A DNA stretch of 64,000 bases from Ruminococcus sp. UNK.MGS-30 (GCA_000980705.1 LBCK01000001.1:682001-746000); one strand, 5' to 3'; positions 9,283 through 19,757 are shown, numbered from the stretch's first letter. Program-made: numbers and translations. Notes: generated from the sequence alone by a model not told the origin.

Positions 9283-9684
9283 TTAGACACGACGTCTCTT
9301 GGGCGGACGGCATCCATTGTGAGGGATCGGAGTAACATCCTTGATCATCTTGACTTCCAGACCTACAGTCTGCAGTGCACGGATCGCAGCCTCACGACCA
9401 GATCCCGGTCCCTTTACGTATACTTCTACCGACTTCAGGCCGTGTTCCATTGCTGCCTTAGCTGCAGTCTCTGCTGCGGTCTGTGCTGCAAACGGAGTCG
9501 ACTTTCTGGAACCACGGAAGCCCAGTCCGCCGGAGCTTGCCCATGAAATGGCATTGCCCTGTGTATCGGTGATCGTTACGATGGTGTTGTTGAATGTAGA
9601 CTGAATGTGTACAGCGCCGTTTTCAATGTTCTTACGTTCTCTGCGGCGACGAACAACAACCTTCTTGCCTTTCTGCTGTGCCAA
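9283..9684 (-). CDS. rpsK: 30S ribosomal protein S11
   Basis: 133 residues, lines the mRNA path on the platform of the small subunit. Signature segments are [19 protein letters not shown] and [15 protein letters not shown], ending in [10 protein letters not shown]. It lies between rpsM and rpsD with 16- and 27-base spacers. Confidence 0.98.
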   Translation of the reverse strand: MAQQKGKKVVVRRRRERKNIENGAVHIQSTFNNTIVTITDTQGNAISWASSGGLGFRGSRKSTPFAAQTAAETAAKAAMEHGLKSVEVYVKGPGSGREAAIRALQTVGLEVKMIKDVTPIPHNGCRPPKRRRV

Positions 9685-9700
9685 AACGAAATACCCTCCC

Positions 9701-10069
9701 TTACTTCTTCTTGTTTGCGATGGTCTTTACCGGACCCTTGCGGGTTCTTGCGTTTGTCTTTGTCCGCTGGCCTCTTACCGGCAGACCCTTGCGGTGACGA
9801 ACGCCACGATAGCAACCGATCTCTACGAGTCTCTTGATGTTCAGAGCAACTTCACGGCGGAGGTCACCCTCAACCACGATGTGCTTGTCAATATAGTCAC
9901 GCAGCTTTGCTACGTCCTCTTCGGACAGGTCCTTGACACGGATATCCGGGTTTACGCCGGTACCTGCCAGGATCTCATCTGCTGTGCTGCGGCCAATTCC
10001 GTAGATATAAGTCAGACCGATCTCGATCCGCTTGTTCTTCGGAAGGTCTACGCCTGCGATTCTTGCCAT
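9701..10069 (-). CDS. rpsM: 30S ribosomal protein S13
   Basis: 122 residues, in the head of the small subunit, contacting P-site tRNA and the inter-subunit bridge. It starts [20 protein letters not shown] and carries the [20 protein letters not shown] signature and a basic tail. It follows rpmJ at 33 bases, the standard alpha-operon position. Confidence 0.98.
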   Translation of the reverse strand: MARIAGVDLPKNKRIEIGLTYIYGIGRSTADEILAGTGVNPDIRVKDLSEEDVAKLRDYIDKHIVVEGDLRREVALNIKRLVEIGCYRGVRHRKGLPVRGQRTKTNARTRKGPVKTIANKKK

Positions 10070-10102
10070 TCTTCTTGCACCTCCATGTTAAAAATCCCGA
10101 GC

Positions 10103-10273
<171 letters not shown>

Positions 10274-10337
10274 TTACGATGGAAAACGACATTCCGGAGA
10301 ATTCCGGAACCGGTTTCCCTGTGCGTTATCTGCACAA

Positions 10338-10556
10338 TTACTTGGCTCTCCAAGTGATTCTGCCCTTGGTCAGATCATAGGGCGACATCTCGACGGTCAC
10401 CTTGTCTCCCGGCACGATGCGAATGTAGTTCATCCGCAGCTTACCGGAAACGTGTGCCAGAATGGTGTGCTTGTTTTGCAGCTCCACCTTAAACATTGCA
10501 TTCGGCAAAGATTCGAGAACGACGCCTTCTACCTCAATGACATCCTGCTTTGACAA
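10338..10556 (-). CDS. infA: Translation initiation factor IF-1, TTG start
   Basis: 72 residues of a single S1-like OB fold that occupies the ribosomal A site during initiation. Signature: [20 protein letters not shown] and [20 protein letters not shown]. The frame can be extended upstream to an ATG, but the family length (72) and a perfect GGGGAGG eight bases upstream place the start at TTG 10556. A UUG start on infA is notable because IF-1 takes part in start-codon discrimination. It lies between the KOW protein and rpmJ. Confidence 0.94.
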   Translation of the reverse strand: MSKQDVIEVEGVVLESLPNAMFKVELQNKHTILAHVSGKLRMNYIRIVPGDKVTVEMSPYDLTKGRITWRAK

Positions 10557-10596
10557 ATTGATAACCTCCCCAATGGGTATCTTCGGGGCATATGAG

Positions 10597-10842
10597 TCAC
10601 TGCTCACACGCCTGATATTGTTTCAACAAATTTCTGAGCTTTTTGTCCGTCACGCCGTCCAGTGCGATGCACTGGTTCGTCCGCTGGAGATGGCGGAGAT
10701 TCTTCCGCTTGGGCGACGCCAGCCGGCGCCGCTTTCCGTCTGCGATCTCGGCATAGCCGCCGTCCACAGACAGTACCACGAAAAATCCTCCCATATCCCG
10801 TCCGGCGAGCGCACGGACCACCAGACCTCTCGTTATTTCCAT
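10597..10842 (-). CDS. KOW-domain RNA-binding protein (L14e-like)
   Basis: 81 residues with an N-terminal KOW/SH3-like barrel ([20 protein letters not shown]) followed by a basic stretch ([20 protein letters not shown]). Small KOW proteins of this type sit between map and infA in many Clostridia and are annotated as ribosomal-protein L14e-like RNA-binding proteins. Their exact role is not established; association with the ribosome is inferred from fold and operon position. Spacers are 13 bases to map and 40 to infA. Confidence 0.85.
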   Translation of the reverse strand: MEITRGLVVRALAGRDMGGFFVVLSVDGGYAEIADGKRRRLASPKRKNLRHLQRTNQCIALDGVTDKKLRNLLKQYQACEQ

Positions 10843-10855
10843 CCGGAAACCTCCG

Positions 10856-11608
10856 TTACGGTCTGGTTAGAATCACCGGTCCATCCTGCGTCACTGCAAT
10901 TTCGTGTTCAAAATGCGCCGCAAGAGAGCCGCTGCGGGTCACGACCGTCCAGCCGTCACCGAGAACACGGACGGCATCGCCTTTTCCGTTGATCATCGGT
11001 TCAATGCAGAACGTCATGCCGGGCATCAGCCGCAGTCCGTGACCGGGCTTGCCGTAGTTCGGCACTTCCGGATCCTCGTGCATTTCACGGCCGATTCCGT
11101 GTCCGCAGTATTCCCGTACAATACCGTACCCACGGGAACCGCAATATTCTTCCACGGTATGAGACACATCACCGAGACGTGCGCCCACCTGTGCCGCATC
11201 AATGGCAGCGTACAGGCTGGCTTCTGTCACACGCAGCAGATCTGCTGCCTCCTCAGAGATATCGCCCACAGCGAAGGTATACGCTGTGTCGCCGACAAAT
11301 CCGTTAAAGGTTGCGCCCACGTCCACGCTGACGATGTCGCCCTCGTGGATGACACGCTTGTGACTGGGGATACCGTGAATGATTTCGTCGTTGATCGAAA
11401 TGCAGGCACTTGCCGGAAAACCGCCGTAGCCCAAAAAGGTAGGAACTGCGCCGCAGCCCACGATAAAATCGTGAATGGACTTATCCAGCTGCTTGGTGGT
11501 CATACCGGGGTGCATCACCTTTCCGGCATGGACCAGTGCGTTTGCAGCGATTCTGCCTGCCTCCCGCAATTTCTGTATATCAGACTTAGATTTGATCGTC
11601 ACACTCAT
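10856..11608 (-). CDS. map: Methionine aminopeptidase, type I
   Basis: 250 residues; removes the initiator methionine from nascent proteins after deformylation. The pita-bread metallopeptidase ligands are in place: [17 protein letters not shown] (two Asp), [15 protein letters not shown] (His) and a C-terminal CIEPMI and HFEHEIAVT (two Glu). It lacks the N-terminal zinc-finger extension, so it is type Ia. It overlaps adk by four bases (ATGA), which suggests translational coupling. Confidence 0.97.
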   Translation of the reverse strand: MSVTIKSKSDIQKLREAGRIAANALVHAGKVMHPGMTTKQLDKSIHDFIVGCGAVPTFLGYGGFPASACISINDEIIHGIPSHKRVIHEGDIVSVDVGATFNGFVGDTAYTFAVGDISEEAADLLRVTEASLYAAIDAAQVGARLGDVSHTVEEYCGSRGYGIVREYCGHGIGREMHEDPEVPNYGKPGHGLRLMPGMTFCIEPMINGKGDAVRVLGDGWTVVTRSGSLAAHFEHEIAVTQDGPVILTRP

Positions 11609-12240
11609 TTTACGCCCACAGCCTTCAATACCAGAGCAGTGGTATCAGCCACTTCCTCCTGACCGATGACGGTCTCGAGCTTGCCCTGCTTTTCGTAATA
11701 TGCCTTCAGCGGTTCAGTCGTCTTGTGATAAACGGCAAGACGGTCCAGCACGGTTTCCGGCTGGTCATCCTTGCGGATGATGGTCTTTGCGCCGCACTTG
11801 TCGCAGACGCCCTCAACCTTTGACGGCTTGAACTGAATGTGATAGGTTGCACCGCAGCCCTCGCAGACTCTTCTGCCAGAGACACGCTGCTTGATGGTCT
11901 CGTCGGGAACGAAGATCTCCAGAACCTTGTCGATCTTCACGCCCATTTCGTCCAGCGCTTCTGCCTGAGGCACGCTGCGGGGAAAACCGTCCAGAATGAA
12001 ACCATTCTTGCAGTCGTCCTGTGCAATGCGTTCCTTCAGGATGCCGATGACGATATCATCGGAGACCAGGGCACCGCTGTCCATTGCAGCCTTTGCCTTG
12101 ACACCGTATTCGGTGCCGGTGCGGACTGCCTCACGCAGCATATTGCCGGTGGAAATCTGGGGGATCGACAGTGCCTGTGAGATCACTTCTGCCTGAGTGC
12201 CTTTGCCGGCACCCGGTGCGCCTAAGAGAATCAGATTCAT
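11605..12240 (-). CDS. adk: Adenylate kinase
   Basis: 211 residues; interconverts ATP + AMP and 2 ADP. P-loop [10 protein letters not shown] at the N-terminus. The LID domain carries four cysteines (CEGCGATYH ... CDKCGAKT) that bind structural zinc, as in Gram-positive enzymes. It lies between secY and map, the standard Firmicutes order. Confidence 0.97.
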   Translation of the reverse strand: MNLILLGAPGAGKGTQAEVISQALSIPQISTGNMLREAVRTGTEYGVKAKAAMDSGALVSDDIVIGILKERIAQDDCKNGFILDGFPRSVPQAEALDEMGVKIDKVLEIFVPDETIKQRVSGRRVCEGCGATYHIQFKPSKVEGVCDKCGAKTIIRKDDQPETVLDRLAVYHKTTEPLKAYYEKQGKLETVIGQEEVADTTALVLKAVGVK

Positions 12241-12258
12241 GGGAATATGCCTCCTTGC

Positions 12259-13584
12259 TTATTCGAGGAAGCCCTTATGATGACGCATCATCATTTCAGA
12301 CTCCAGCGTGCGGACGGTTTCCAGTGCTACGCTGACAACGATCAGGATGGTAGTACCACCCATTGCCAGAGAACTGAGGTTCGGGTCCATCCAGTTCAGA
12401 GCGATCGGGAAGATCGCAATGATGCCCAGGAAGAACGCACCCACCAGAGTGATCTTGGAGAGAACACGCTGGATATAGTCCGAAGTCGGCTTGCCGGGAC
12501 GGATGCCCGGGATGCCGCCGTTGCTCTGACGAAGGTTGTTGGCGATTTCGATCGGATTATACTGCATGGATACATAGAAGTAGTTGAACGCAATGATCAG
12601 AATGAAGTAAATCAGTGCATAGGTCCAAGTTCTTGTATTAAAGAAGTTGATAAATCCGTTATAGAACTTCTGCCAGAAGCCGGTGGGGTCTGTGTATACC
12701 GGCTTAAACAGGCTGATGGTGCTGGGCAGAGACATAAAGGACATGGCGAAGATGATCGGCATAACGCCGCTCATGCAAACCTTTACCGGAATGTGGGTAG
12801 ACTGGCCGCCATACTGTTTTCTGCCGACAACACGCTTTGCATACTGGATCGGGATCCGGCGTTCTGATGCGTTCATGAATACAATGAAAGCGATCATTGC
12901 GATGAACAGTACCAGGATGCCCAGGCTCTCGAAGAAGTAGCGCTGGGGTTCGTTTTTGGTGAGTTCTCCCAGAGTACCTGCCATAACCGGGAATCTTGCA
13001 AGAATGCCGGCGAACAGGAGCATGGAGATACCGTTTCCGATACCCTTATCGTTGATCTGGTTGCCCATCCAAACGACGATGGAAGTACCAGCAATAAAGG
13101 ACAGGATGATAACAAATGCGATAAAGACGTTGGCTGCCTTAGAACCGCCGTCCACGACTGCGTTCATCTGATTTTTCAGCGTCAGATAATAAGCAAAGGA
13201 CATGAACACGGACAGTGCCAAGGAAACAGCAGCTGTGATTTTGTTGAGCTTTTTCTGTCCCTCTTCGCCCTCATCACGCATACGCTCCAGCGGAGGCAGT
13301 GCATAAGTCAGCAGCTGCATGATGATAGAAGCGTTGATGTACGGGGTGATGGACAGAGAAAATACGGTTGCCTGAGACAGCGCACCACCGGTGATGATAT
13401 CCAGGTATTCCAGGAAGTTACCGCCGGTTGCGTTGGATGCCATCCAGGTGCTTACCGTAGAGGTGTCCAGGAACGGAACGACTACGGCGCTTCCGAGACG
13501 GAAAATCAGGAGCATCAGTAATGTGTACAGGAGCTTTTTCCGGATCTCCGGAATACTCCAAGCATCTCTCAACGTCTTGAACAC
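12259..13584 (-). CDS. secY: Preprotein translocase subunit SecY
   Basis: 441 residues with about ten transmembrane helices; the protein-conducting channel of the Sec translocon. It exports the signal-peptide proteins seen elsewhere in the window, including the cellulosome parts. Recognisable segments are MQLLTYALPPLERMRDEGEE, NDKGIGNGISMLLFAGI and QSNGGIPGIRPGKPTSDYIQ. The spacing to rplO is one base. Confidence 0.98.
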   Translation of the reverse strand: MFKTLRDAWSIPEIRKKLLYTLLMLLIFRLGSAVVVPFLDTSTVSTWMASNATGGNFLEYLDIITGGALSQATVFSLSITPYINASIIMQLLTYALPPLERMRDEGEEGQKKLNKITAAVSLALSVFMSFAYYLTLKNQMNAVVDGGSKAANVFIAFVIILSFIAGTSIVVWMGNQINDKGIGNGISMLLFAGILARFPVMAGTLGELTKNEPQRYFFESLGILVLFIAMIAFIVFMNASERRIPIQYAKRVVGRKQYGGQSTHIPVKVCMSGVMPIIFAMSFMSLPSTISLFKPVYTDPTGFWQKFYNGFINFFNTRTWTYALIYFILIIAFNYFYVSMQYNPIEIANNLRQSNGGIPGIRPGKPTSDYIQRVLSKITLVGAFFLGIIAIFPIALNWMDPNLSSLAMGGTTILIVVSVALETVRTLESEMMMRHHKGFLE

Positions 13585-13585
13585 G

Positions 13586-14026
13586 TTACATCACCTCTGC
13601 TTTTCCGCCAGCCTTTTCGATTTTTTCGACTGCGCTCTTTGTGAACTTTGCAGCCTTAACAGTCAGCTTGGTTGTCAGCTCACCGTCACCGAGTACCTTA
13701 ACGCCGTCGCAAGCCTTTTTGATCAGGCCGGCTGCCTTCAGCAGCTCTGCGTCAACGACAGTACCCTCTGTGAACTTGTTCAGATCTGAAACGTTTACGA
13801 TAGCGTATTCCTTTGCAAAGATGTTGTTAAAACCTCTCTTCGGGATACGTCTGGTCAGCGGCATCTGACCGCCTTCAAAACCGATGCGTACGCCGCCGCC
13901 GCTGCGGGCGTTCTGACCCTTGTGACCCTTACCTGCGGTCTTACCGTTACCAGAGCCGTGGCCACGGCCGATACGCTTTACTTCCTTTGTCGAGCCCGGA
14001 GCCGGGGACAATTCGTGAAGCTTCAT
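13586..14026 (-). CDS. rplO: 50S ribosomal protein L15
   Basis: 146 residues. It has the Gly/Arg-rich N-terminal extension ([20 protein letters not shown]) that threads into 23S rRNA and the globular C-terminal domain. It sits between rpmD and secY and almost touches secY. Confidence 0.98.
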   Translation of the reverse strand: MKLHELSPAPGSTKEVKRIGRGHGSGNGKTAGKGHKGQNARSGGGVRIGFEGGQMPLTRRIPKRGFNNIFAKEYAIVNVSDLNKFTEGTVVDAELLKAAGLIKKACDGVKVLGDGELTTKLTVKAAKFTKSAVEKIEKAGGKAEVM

Positions 14027-14052
14027 GCTATTGCACCTCCTTAGATATTAAC

Positions 14053-14229
14053 TTATGCCTCTGTTACCTCTACGAGGTGAGAAATTTTCTGAATCTTGCC
14101 GAGGGTTGCCTCATTTTCAGGCTGTACGCTGACATCGCCGACCTTCTTCAGACCCAGCGAATTTGCTGTAGCAATCTGATCCTTCTTGCGACCGATCAGG
14201 CTTTTTACGAGCTTGATATTCTTTGCCAT
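14053..14229 (-). CDS. rpmD: 50S ribosomal protein L30
   Basis: 58 residues, starting MAKNIKLVKSLIGRKKDQIA and ending HLVEVTEA. The L30 signature (GRKKDQIATANSLGLKKVG) is clear and length is normal. It lies between rpsE (12 bases) and rplO (26 bases). The ribosome binding site GGAGG precedes ATG 14229. Confidence 0.96.
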   Translation of the reverse strand: MAKNIKLVKSLIGRKKDQIATANSLGLKKVGDVSVQPENEATLGKIQKISHLVEVTEA

Positions 14230-14241
14230 TTCGCACCCTCC

Positions 14242-14742
14242 TTATTTATAGATCTCTTTTACAGTCTTGCCTCTCTTTTCAGCAACTTCAGCTGCTGTAG
14301 TGCAAGAAGCCAGACCGTTGATGGTTGCACGTACCACGTTGCACGGATTGTTAGAGCGCAGCGACTTGGTACGGATATCCTTGATACCAGCAACTTCGAT
14401 GACTGCACGAACCGGACCGCCGGCGATAACACCGGTACCGGGAGCAGCCGGCTTCATCAGGACCTCGCCTGCGCCGAACTTTCCGACGATCTCGTGCGGA
14501 ATGCTGGTGCCCTTCAGCGGGATCTGGATGAGATTCTTCTTGGCATCTTCAATGCCCTTGCGGATTGCGTCCGGAACTTCGCCGGACTTGCCGAGACCGA
14601 AGCCCACGATACCGTTTCCGTCGCCTACTACTACCAGTGCAGCAAACTTCATGATACGGCCGCCCTTTACGGTCTTGGATACTCGGTTAATGGAAACGAC
14701 CTTTTCAGCCAGTTCCAGTCCCTGCGGATCAATTTTAGCCAA
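14242..14742 (-). CDS. rpsE: 30S ribosomal protein S5
   Basis: 166 residues; part of the mRNA entry channel and decoding-fidelity network. The N-terminal double-stranded-RNA-binding fold contains [20 protein letters not shown], followed by the C-terminal domain with [19 protein letters not shown]. It lies in spc-operon order between rplR and rpmD. Confidence 0.98.
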   Translation of the reverse strand: MAKIDPQGLELAEKVVSINRVSKTVKGGRIMKFAALVVVGDGNGIVGFGLGKSGEVPDAIRKGIEDAKKNLIQIPLKGTSIPHEIVGKFGAGEVLMKPAAPGTGVIAGGPVRAVIEVAGIKDIRTKSLRSNNPCNVVRATINGLASCTTAAEVAEKRGKTVKEIYK

Positions 14743-14760
14743 AGTAATACCTCCCCTGTT

Positions 14761-15120
14761 TTAGAACTTCAGTCCGTTTTCTCTTGCACCCTCAGCCAGT
14801 TCCTTGACTCTGCCGTGGTACAGATAGCCGCCTCTGTCGAATACAACATCAGTGATGTTCTTTTCTGCTGCACGCTTTGCGATCATTTCGCCGACCTTGC
14901 GTGCGCCTTCAACATTGCCGCCTTCGCCTTCAAATGCCTTATCCATGCTGGATGCGGATGCCAGGGTCACACCGTTGACATCGTCGATCAGCTGTGCATA
15001 GATATGCTTTGTAGAACGGTAAACGCACAGACGGGGACGCTCAGGAGTACCGGAGATCTTCGACCGAACTCTTGCGTGTCTTTTTGCTCTGGCTTTCTTG
15101 CTATCCATCTTTTTAATCAT
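14761..15120 (-). CDS. rplR: 50S ribosomal protein L18
   Basis: 119 residues; binds 5S rRNA with L5 and L25-type proteins. Signatures: [20 protein letters not shown] and [20 protein letters not shown], then [23 protein letters not shown] 15120 gives [15 protein letters not shown], which matches usual L18 starts; a second in-frame ATG four codons on is possible. Confidence 0.97.
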   Translation of the reverse strand: MIKKMDSKKARAKRHARVRSKISGTPERPRLCVYRSTKHIYAQLIDDVNGVTLASASSMDKAFEGEGGNVEGARKVGEMIAKRAAEKNITDVVFDRGGYLYHGRVKELAEGARENGLKF

Positions 15121-15140
15121 AGCGGTTTACTCCTTTCTGC

Positions 15141-15686
15141 TTACTTCTTGCCCTTGCCGGCTTTACCTTCCTTGCGGATGATACGCTCGTCGACATAGTG
15201 GATGCCCTTGCCCTTATAAGGCTCCGGCGGACGCTTTTCACGTACTTCTGCGGCAAACTGGCCGACCTTCTGCTTGTCGATACCACTTACGACGATGGTA
15301 TTCGGCTGCGGAACTTCCAGCTTGATGTCGTCATTTTCGGTGACGATAACCTGGTGAGAATAGCCCAGGTTCATAACGACGTCCTTGCCCTTCTTTGCGG
15401 CACGATAGCCGACACCCTCGATGATGAGGGTCTTGGAGTAACCGTTGGTTACGCCTTCGATCATATTTGCGATCAGTGTTCTGGTCAGACCGTGCAGAGA
15501 GCGATGCTCTTTGTCGTCAGTCGGACGAGTTACGATCACTTCGCCGTTTTCAACTGCGATGCCCAGTTCCTTCGAGAACTGTCTGGACAGTGTGCCCTTT
15601 GCGCCCTTTACGGTTACCAGGTTGTCTTCGCACTTTACTTCAACGCCAGAAGGAACACTAACCGGTTTTTTTCCTATTCTTGACAT
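15141..15686 (-). CDS. rplF: 50S ribosomal protein L6
   Basis: 181 residues with two repeated L6 domains, located near the GTPase-associated centre. Signatures: [17 protein letters not shown] at the N-terminus and [18 protein letters not shown] at the C-terminus. Spacers of 15 and 20 bases join it to rpsH and rplR. Confidence 0.98.
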   Translation of the reverse strand: MSRIGKKPVSVPSGVEVKCEDNLVTVKGAKGTLSRQFSKELGIAVENGEVIVTRPTDDKEHRSLHGLTRTLIANMIEGVTNGYSKTLIIEGVGYRAAKKGKDVVMNLGYSHQVIVTENDDIKLEVPQPNTIVVSGIDKQKVGQFAAEVREKRPPEPYKGKGIHYVDERIIRKEGKAGKGKK

Positions 15687-15701
15687 AATCCCGTGTCCTC
15701 C

Positions 15702-16100
15702 TTACCAAACGAATGCTAAGACTTCGCCGCCGACGTTCAGCTCACGAGCCTTCTTGTCTGTCATAATGCCCTTAGAGGTAGAAACGATTGCAATACCCAA
15801 TCCCTTGCGTACCTTCGGCATATCTTCACAGCTGGAATAAATACGCAGACCCGGCTTGGAAACCCGGCGCAGACCGGTGATGACCGGAGAGCGGTTGTCT
15901 GTATACTTCAGTGTGATGCGGATCACGCCCTGCTTGCCGTCCTCAATTACCTGAAAGCCCTTGATGTAGCCTTCGTCCAACAGGATCTGGGTAATTGCCT
16001 TCTTTACATTGGAAGCGGGAACGTCAACTGTGGCGTGCCGTGCGGAACTCGCATTACGAATTCTTGTCAGAATGTCTGCTATTGTATCTGTAATCTGCAT
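15702..16100 (-). CDS. rpsH: 30S ribosomal protein S8
   Basis: 132 residues; central-domain 16S rRNA binder. N-terminus [20 protein letters not shown] and C-terminus [20 protein letters not shown] are characteristic. It follows rpsZ at 31 bases. S8 is the autogenous repressor of spc operons in enterobacteria; no S8-like site was confirmed here. Confidence 0.98.
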   Translation of the reverse strand: MQITDTIADILTRIRNASSARHATVDVPASNVKKAITQILLDEGYIKGFQVIEDGKQGVIRITLKYTDNRSPVITGLRRVSKPGLRIYSSCEDMPKVRKGLGIAIVSTSKGIMTDKKARELNVGGEVLAFVW

Positions 16101-16131
16101 GCCAATGACCTCCTTTTCGTAGAACTCCTTT

Positions 16132-16317
16132 TTACCAGCTTGCCTTCTTTACGCCCGGAATCTTGCCCTCATGAGCCAGTTCACGGAAGCAAACACGGCA
16201 GATGCCGTACTTTCTCAGATAAGAATGGGGTCTTCCGCAAATCTTACAACGGGTGTAAGCACGTGTGGAAAACTTGGGAGTTCTCTGCTGCTTTAATTTC
16301 ATTGCCTTTTTTGCCAT
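16132..16317 (-). CDS. rpsZ: 30S ribosomal protein S14, zinc-binding type Z
   Basis: 61 residues; in the head of the small subunit. It is the short zinc form, with C-x2-C and C-x2-C pairs in [20 protein letters not shown]. Its position between rplE and rpsH is conserved in Firmicutes. Confidence 0.97.
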   Translation of the reverse strand: MAKKAMKLKQQRTPKFSTRAYTRCKICGRPHSYLRKYGICRVCFRELAHEGKIPGVKKASW

Positions 16318-16334
16318 GACTGTTTCCTCCCTGA

Positions 16335-16874
16335 TTACTTCGCAAACGGTGCGCCGAGGAGAGACAGCAGTTCTTTTGCTTCCTCATCGGTCTGTGCCGT
16401 TGTGATGAAGTTGATATCCATACCTCTTACCTTGTCGATCTTATCGTACTCGATTTCCGGGAAGATCAGCTGTTCCTTGATACCGGTAGAGTAGTTGCCC
16501 TTACCGTCGAAGGAATTGCCGTTGATTCCACGGAAGTCACGTACACGGGGGAAGCTGACATTAAACAGCTTGTATACGAACTCATACATCTTTTCGCCGC
16601 GCAGGGTAACTTTAACGCCGATCGGCATACCCTCACGCAGTTTGAAGTTAGCGACCGACTTCTTTGCACGGCAAACGACCGGCTTCTGACCGGTGATTGC
16701 TGCCAGATCTGTCATGATCGCATCGATCACCTTTGCATTTTCCTTTGCTTCGCCGGCTGCTACGTTAACAACAACCTTGTCGAGCTTCGGGATCTGCATG
16801 ACATTTTCATAGTTGAATTTCTTCATCATTGCAGGAGCAACGGTGCTATTGTAATAATCTTTCAGCGTAGACAT
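16335..16874 (-). CDS. rplE: 50S ribosomal protein L5
   Basis: 179 residues; binds 5S rRNA and contacts P-site tRNA. Typical segments: [39 protein letters not shown] and [20 protein letters not shown]. Placed between rplX and rpsZ with short spacers. Confidence 0.98.
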   Translation of the reverse strand: MSTLKDYYNSTVAPAMMKKFNYENVMQIPKLDKVVVNVAAGEAKENAKVIDAIMTDLAAITGQKPVVCRAKKSVANFKLREGMPIGVKVTLRGEKMYEFVYKLFNVSFPRVRDFRGINGNSFDGKGNYSTGIKEQLIFPEIEYDKIDKVRGMDINFITTAQTDEEAKELLSLLGAPFAK

Positions 16875-16886
16875 ATCGTTTCTCCT

Positions 16887-17240
16887 TTACTCAAAAGATT
16901 TGCCGCACTTTTTGCAGGTGCGCAGCTTTTTGCCGTCCTCGATCACGTGACCGATTCTGGTGGGCTTGCCGCACTTCGGGCAAACCAGCTGTACCTTAGA
17001 TGCGTACAGTGCACCTTCGGTCTCGACGATGCCGCCGACCTGACCCATACGAGTGGGCTTTACGTGCTTGGTTACCACGTTGAAACCTTCAACGATAACC
17101 TTGCCTTCCTTCGGGCTGACTGCTACGACCTTGCCGGTCTTTCTGCCCTTGGACTTATCCTTCGGGTCATTGTACAGATATTCATCCTTACCAGTCAGCA
17201 GGACAACGGTGTCACCTGTTTTTACGTGTACCTTACTCAT
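16887..17240 (-). CDS. rplX: 50S ribosomal protein L24 with C-terminal zinc ribbon
   Basis: 117 residues. An N-terminal KOW domain (VHVKTGDTVVLLTGKDEYLY) starts large-subunit assembly by binding 23S rRNA. The last 30 residues carry two C-x2-C pairs (CPKCGKPTRIGHV ... CKKCGKSFE), a zinc-ribbon-like tail found in L24 of some Firmicutes. Without the tail the length would be the usual 90-100. Spacers are 15 bases after rplN and 12 before rplE. Confidence 0.97.
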   Translation of the reverse strand: MSKVHVKTGDTVVLLTGKDEYLYNDPKDKSKGRKTGKVVAVSPKEGKVIVEGFNVVTKHVKPTRMGQVGGIVETEGALYASKVQLVCPKCGKPTRIGHVIEDGKKLRTCKKCGKSFE

Positions 17241-17255
17241 CTTGACACCTCCGCC

Positions 17256-17624
17256 TTACAGTACTTCCGGTGCGAGGCTCAGGATCTTCATGTAATCCTT
17301 ATCACGGAGCTCTCTTGCTACCGGCCCAAAGATACGAGTGCCCTTCGGGTTTTTGTCATCACGAATAATAACAGCAGCGTTCTCATCGAAACGGATATAG
17401 GTTCCGTCTTCTCTGCGAAGGCCCTTCTTAGAACGAACGATTATGGCCTTGACCACATCGCCCTTCTTAACCACGCCGCCGGGTGTTGCTTTCTTAACAG
17501 ATGCGACTACGACATCGCCGATATTGGCATATCTTCTGCGAGTGCCGCCGAGAACTCTGATGCACATCAGTTCTTTCGCACCGGTGTTATCCGCAACCTT
17601 CATATAAGACTGCATCTGAATCAC
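17256..17624 (-). CDS. rplN: 50S ribosomal protein L14
   Basis: 122 residues; near the sarcin-ricin region at the inter-subunit face. It starts [20 protein letters not shown] and carries [20 protein letters not shown] and [20 protein letters not shown]. The spacer from rpsQ is 76 bases and holds a small stem-loop. Confidence 0.98.
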   Translation of the reverse strand: MIQMQSYMKVADNTGAKELMCIRVLGGTRRRYANIGDVVVASVKKATPGGVVKKGDVVKAIIVRSKKGLRREDGTYIRFDENAAVIIRDDKNPKGTRIFGPVARELRDKDYMKILSLAPEVL

Positions 17625-17649
17625 AGCGAGTTCCTCCTTTCAGAATCGC

Positions 17650-17666
17650 TTCCGACCTTATCGGAA
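17650..17666 (-). other. Stem-loop between rpsQ and rplN
   Basis: TTCCGA (17650-17655) pairs with TCGGAA (17661-17666) over a 5-base loop in the 76-base spacer. There is no T-run. Its role is unknown; it may be a processing or stability element. Confidence 0.4.
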
Positions 17667-17700
17667 ACCGTTCTGTTTGTACTCTATTGATGTTTTCGAA

Positions 17701-17958
17701 TTACTTTGCCTTTTCGAGGATTTCGATGACACGCCATCTCTTGTCCTTGGACAGCGGACGGGTCTCCATAACCTCAACACGGTCGCCGACTCTGCACTCG
17801 TTCTTTTCGTCGTGTGCCTTCAGGCGAACGGTTCTCTTGACAATCTTCTTATACAGCGGGTGTTTTACATTATCGACGATAGCTACAACGACAGTCTTAT
17901 CCATCTTATCGCTGACAACCAAGCCGACTCTGGTTTTTCTCAAATTTCTCTCAGCCAC
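17701..17958 (-). CDS. rpsQ: 30S ribosomal protein S17
   Basis: 85 residues, an OB-fold primary 16S rRNA binder. Signatures: [20 protein letters not shown] and [20 protein letters not shown]. It follows rpmC at 16 bases, the usual order. Confidence 0.98.
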   Translation of the reverse strand: MAERNLRKTRVGLVVSDKMDKTVVVAIVDNVKHPLYKKIVKRTVRLKAHDEKNECRVGDRVEVMETRPLSKDKRWRVIEILEKAK

Positions 17959-17974
17959 AGTAAAACCCTCCTAC

Positions 17975-18166
17975 TTACTGCTGTGCAGACAGACGCAGTG
18001 CTGTCTTTACACGAGCAATGTCCTTTTTAACAGCCTTAATGCGAGCTGTATTTTCAAGCTGATTTGCTGCGAGCTGGAAACGAAGTGCAAAGAGCTCTTC
18101 CTTCAAGCTGTCCAGCTTTGCGTTCAGCTCATCTACCGGCATATTTTTGATCTCGGTTGCTTTCAT
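17975..18166 (-). CDS. rpmC: 50S ribosomal protein L29
   Basis: 63 residues forming a helical hairpin near the peptide exit tunnel, where SRP and trigger factor dock. It starts [20 protein letters not shown] and has [19 protein letters not shown]. Its start codon overlaps the rplP stop by one base, so it is probably translated by coupling. Confidence 0.97.
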   Translation of the reverse strand: MKATEIKNMPVDELNAKLDSLKEELFALRFQLAANQLENTARIKAVKKDIARVKTALRLSAQQ

Positions 18167-18588
18167 TACTGCTCGCCTCCTTTTTCAGCCTTTACAAACT
18201 TACACTTGATCGGCAGCTTGTGCATAGCCAGACGCATTGCCTCACGTGCGGTCTCTTCCGGAACGCCTGCGATCTCGAACATAACTCTGCCCGGCTTAAC
18301 GACTGCTACCCAGTACTCCGGAGCGCCCTTACCGGAACCCATTCGAGTGCCGAGCGGCTTCTTTGTTACCGGCTTATCCGGGAAAATCTTGATCCAAACC
18401 TGACCGCCACGCTTGATATAACGAGTCATAGCGATACGGGCTGCTTCGATCTGGTTTGAGGTGATCCATGCCGGCTCCAGTGCCTGGATGCCGTACTCAC
18501 CGTTGCTTACGAAATTACCTCTGGTTGCCTTACCCGTCATACGTCCTCTGTGAACACGACGGTATTTTACTCTCTTAGGAAGCAGCAT
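18166..18588 (-). CDS. rplP: 50S ribosomal protein L16
   Basis: 140 residues; helps place A-site tRNA at the large subunit. N-terminus [20 protein letters not shown]; conserved [20 protein letters not shown] contains the loop near the peptidyl-transferase centre. It overlaps rpsC and rpmC by one base at each end. Confidence 0.98.
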   Translation of the reverse strand: MLLPKRVKYRRVHRGRMTGKATRGNFVSNGEYGIQALEPAWITSNQIEAARIAMTRYIKRGGQVWIKIFPDKPVTKKPLGTRMGSGKGAPEYWVAVVKPGRVMFEIAGVPEETAREAMRLAMHKLPIKCKFVKAEKGGEQ

Positions 18589-19382
18589 TACTGGTTACCT
18601 CCTTCTCTTCTAGCGTCACGGCGGAAATTGCCGCCATTTCTGCGGTCACCGTTCCGGTTGTCACGACGGCGGCGGTCATCTCTGCCGCCACGGTTGTTGT
18701 CCCGGGACTTTCTCTCTACCTTTTCTCTCTGAGCGGCAGCCTTAGCAGCGTCACCCTTGAGAACTTCGCCCTTATAGATCCAAACCTTTACGCCGATGCG
18801 GCCATAGGTGGTGTGGGCTTCTGCGAAACCATAGTCGATATCAGCACGGATGGTCTGAAGCGGAATGGTACCTTCGTGATAGCTTTCGGAACGAGCGATT
18901 TCTGCACCGCCCAGTCTGCCGGAAACCTTTGTCTTGATACCCTTTGCGCCCAGGCGCATGGTTCTGCCGATGGACTGCTTCATTGCACGGCGGAAGGAGA
19001 TACGATTCTCCAGATCCAGTGCGATCTTTTCAGCTACCAGCTGTGCATCCATATCCGGCTGCTTTACTTCTACGATGTTGACATAAACCTGCTTGTTCAG
19101 CATTTTTTCCAGCTGCGCACGCAGTTTTTCGATCTCTGCGCCGCCACGGCCGATAACAACGCCCGGCTTTGCGCAGTGGATGTGGATTCTAACCTTATCT
19201 GCGAAACGCTCGATCTCGATCTTCGGAACACCTGCTGCATACAGGTTCTTCTTGATGAACTTACGAACGTTATAATCTTCTACCAGCGTATCGCCGAAGT
19301 CAGACTTATTCGCAAACCAGCGGGAATCCCAATCTTTAATGACGCCGACACGGAGACCGTGCGGATTAACCTTCTGGCCCAT
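18588..19382 (-). CDS. rpsC: 30S ribosomal protein S3 with Arg/Asn/Gly-rich tail
   Basis: 264 residues against the usual 210-230. The KH domain ([20 protein letters not shown]) and the C-terminal S3 domain ([20 protein letters not shown]) are normal; S3 lines the mRNA entry tunnel. The extra roughly 40 residues at the end are nearly all R, N, D and G (for example [17 protein letters not shown]), resembling disordered RGG-type RNA-binding tails. Downstream overlap with rplP is one base. Confidence 0.97.
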   Translation of the reverse strand: MGQKVNPHGLRVGVIKDWDSRWFANKSDFGDTLVEDYNVRKFIKKNLYAAGVPKIEIERFADKVRIHIHCAKPGVVIGRGGAEIEKLRAQLEKMLNKQVYVNIVEVKQPDMDAQLVAEKIALDLENRISFRRAMKQSIGRTMRLGAKGIKTKVSGRLGGAEIARSESYHEGTIPLQTIRADIDYGFAEAHTTYGRIGVKVWIYKGEVLKGDAAKAAAQREKVERKSRDNNRGGRDDRRRRDNRNGDRRNGGNFRRDARREGGNQ

Positions 19383-19403
19383 AACTCAACCTCCTACTGG
19401 ATT

Positions 19404-19739
19404 TTACTCTTCTTCTTTCAGAACAATCGTGATATGTGAAGTTCTCTTCAAAATGCGATAGGCTCTGCCCTGTGCTCTCGGCATGATCCGCTTCATGGTC
19501 GGACCCGGTGTTACGAAGCACTCTGCAACATAAAGATTATCCTTGTTCATGCTGTGATTGTTTTCTGCATTTGCAATTGCGGACTTCAAAAGCTTTTCCA
19601 GCAGCGGGCTGGCAGCCTTCGGAGTGAGGTCCAGAGTTGCCAGTGCGATATCAACAGGCTTATTACGAATCAGATCCAGAACGATCTGCACCTTGCGGGG
19701 TGAAATGCGGGCATTTCTCAGATATGCTCTTGCTTCCAT
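19404..19739 (-). CDS. rplV: 50S ribosomal protein L22
   Basis: 111 residues; its beta-hairpin lines the exit tunnel at the constriction. Signatures: [20 protein letters not shown] and [20 protein letters not shown]. It lies between rpsS and rpsC. Confidence 0.98.
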   Translation of the reverse strand: MEARAYLRNARISPRKVQIVLDLIRNKPVDIALATLDLTPKAASPLLEKLLKSAIANAENNHSMNKDNLYVAECFVTPGPTMKRIMPRAQGRAYRILKRTSHITIVLKEEE

Positions 19740-19757
19740 GTGATCTCCTCCTTCCGC

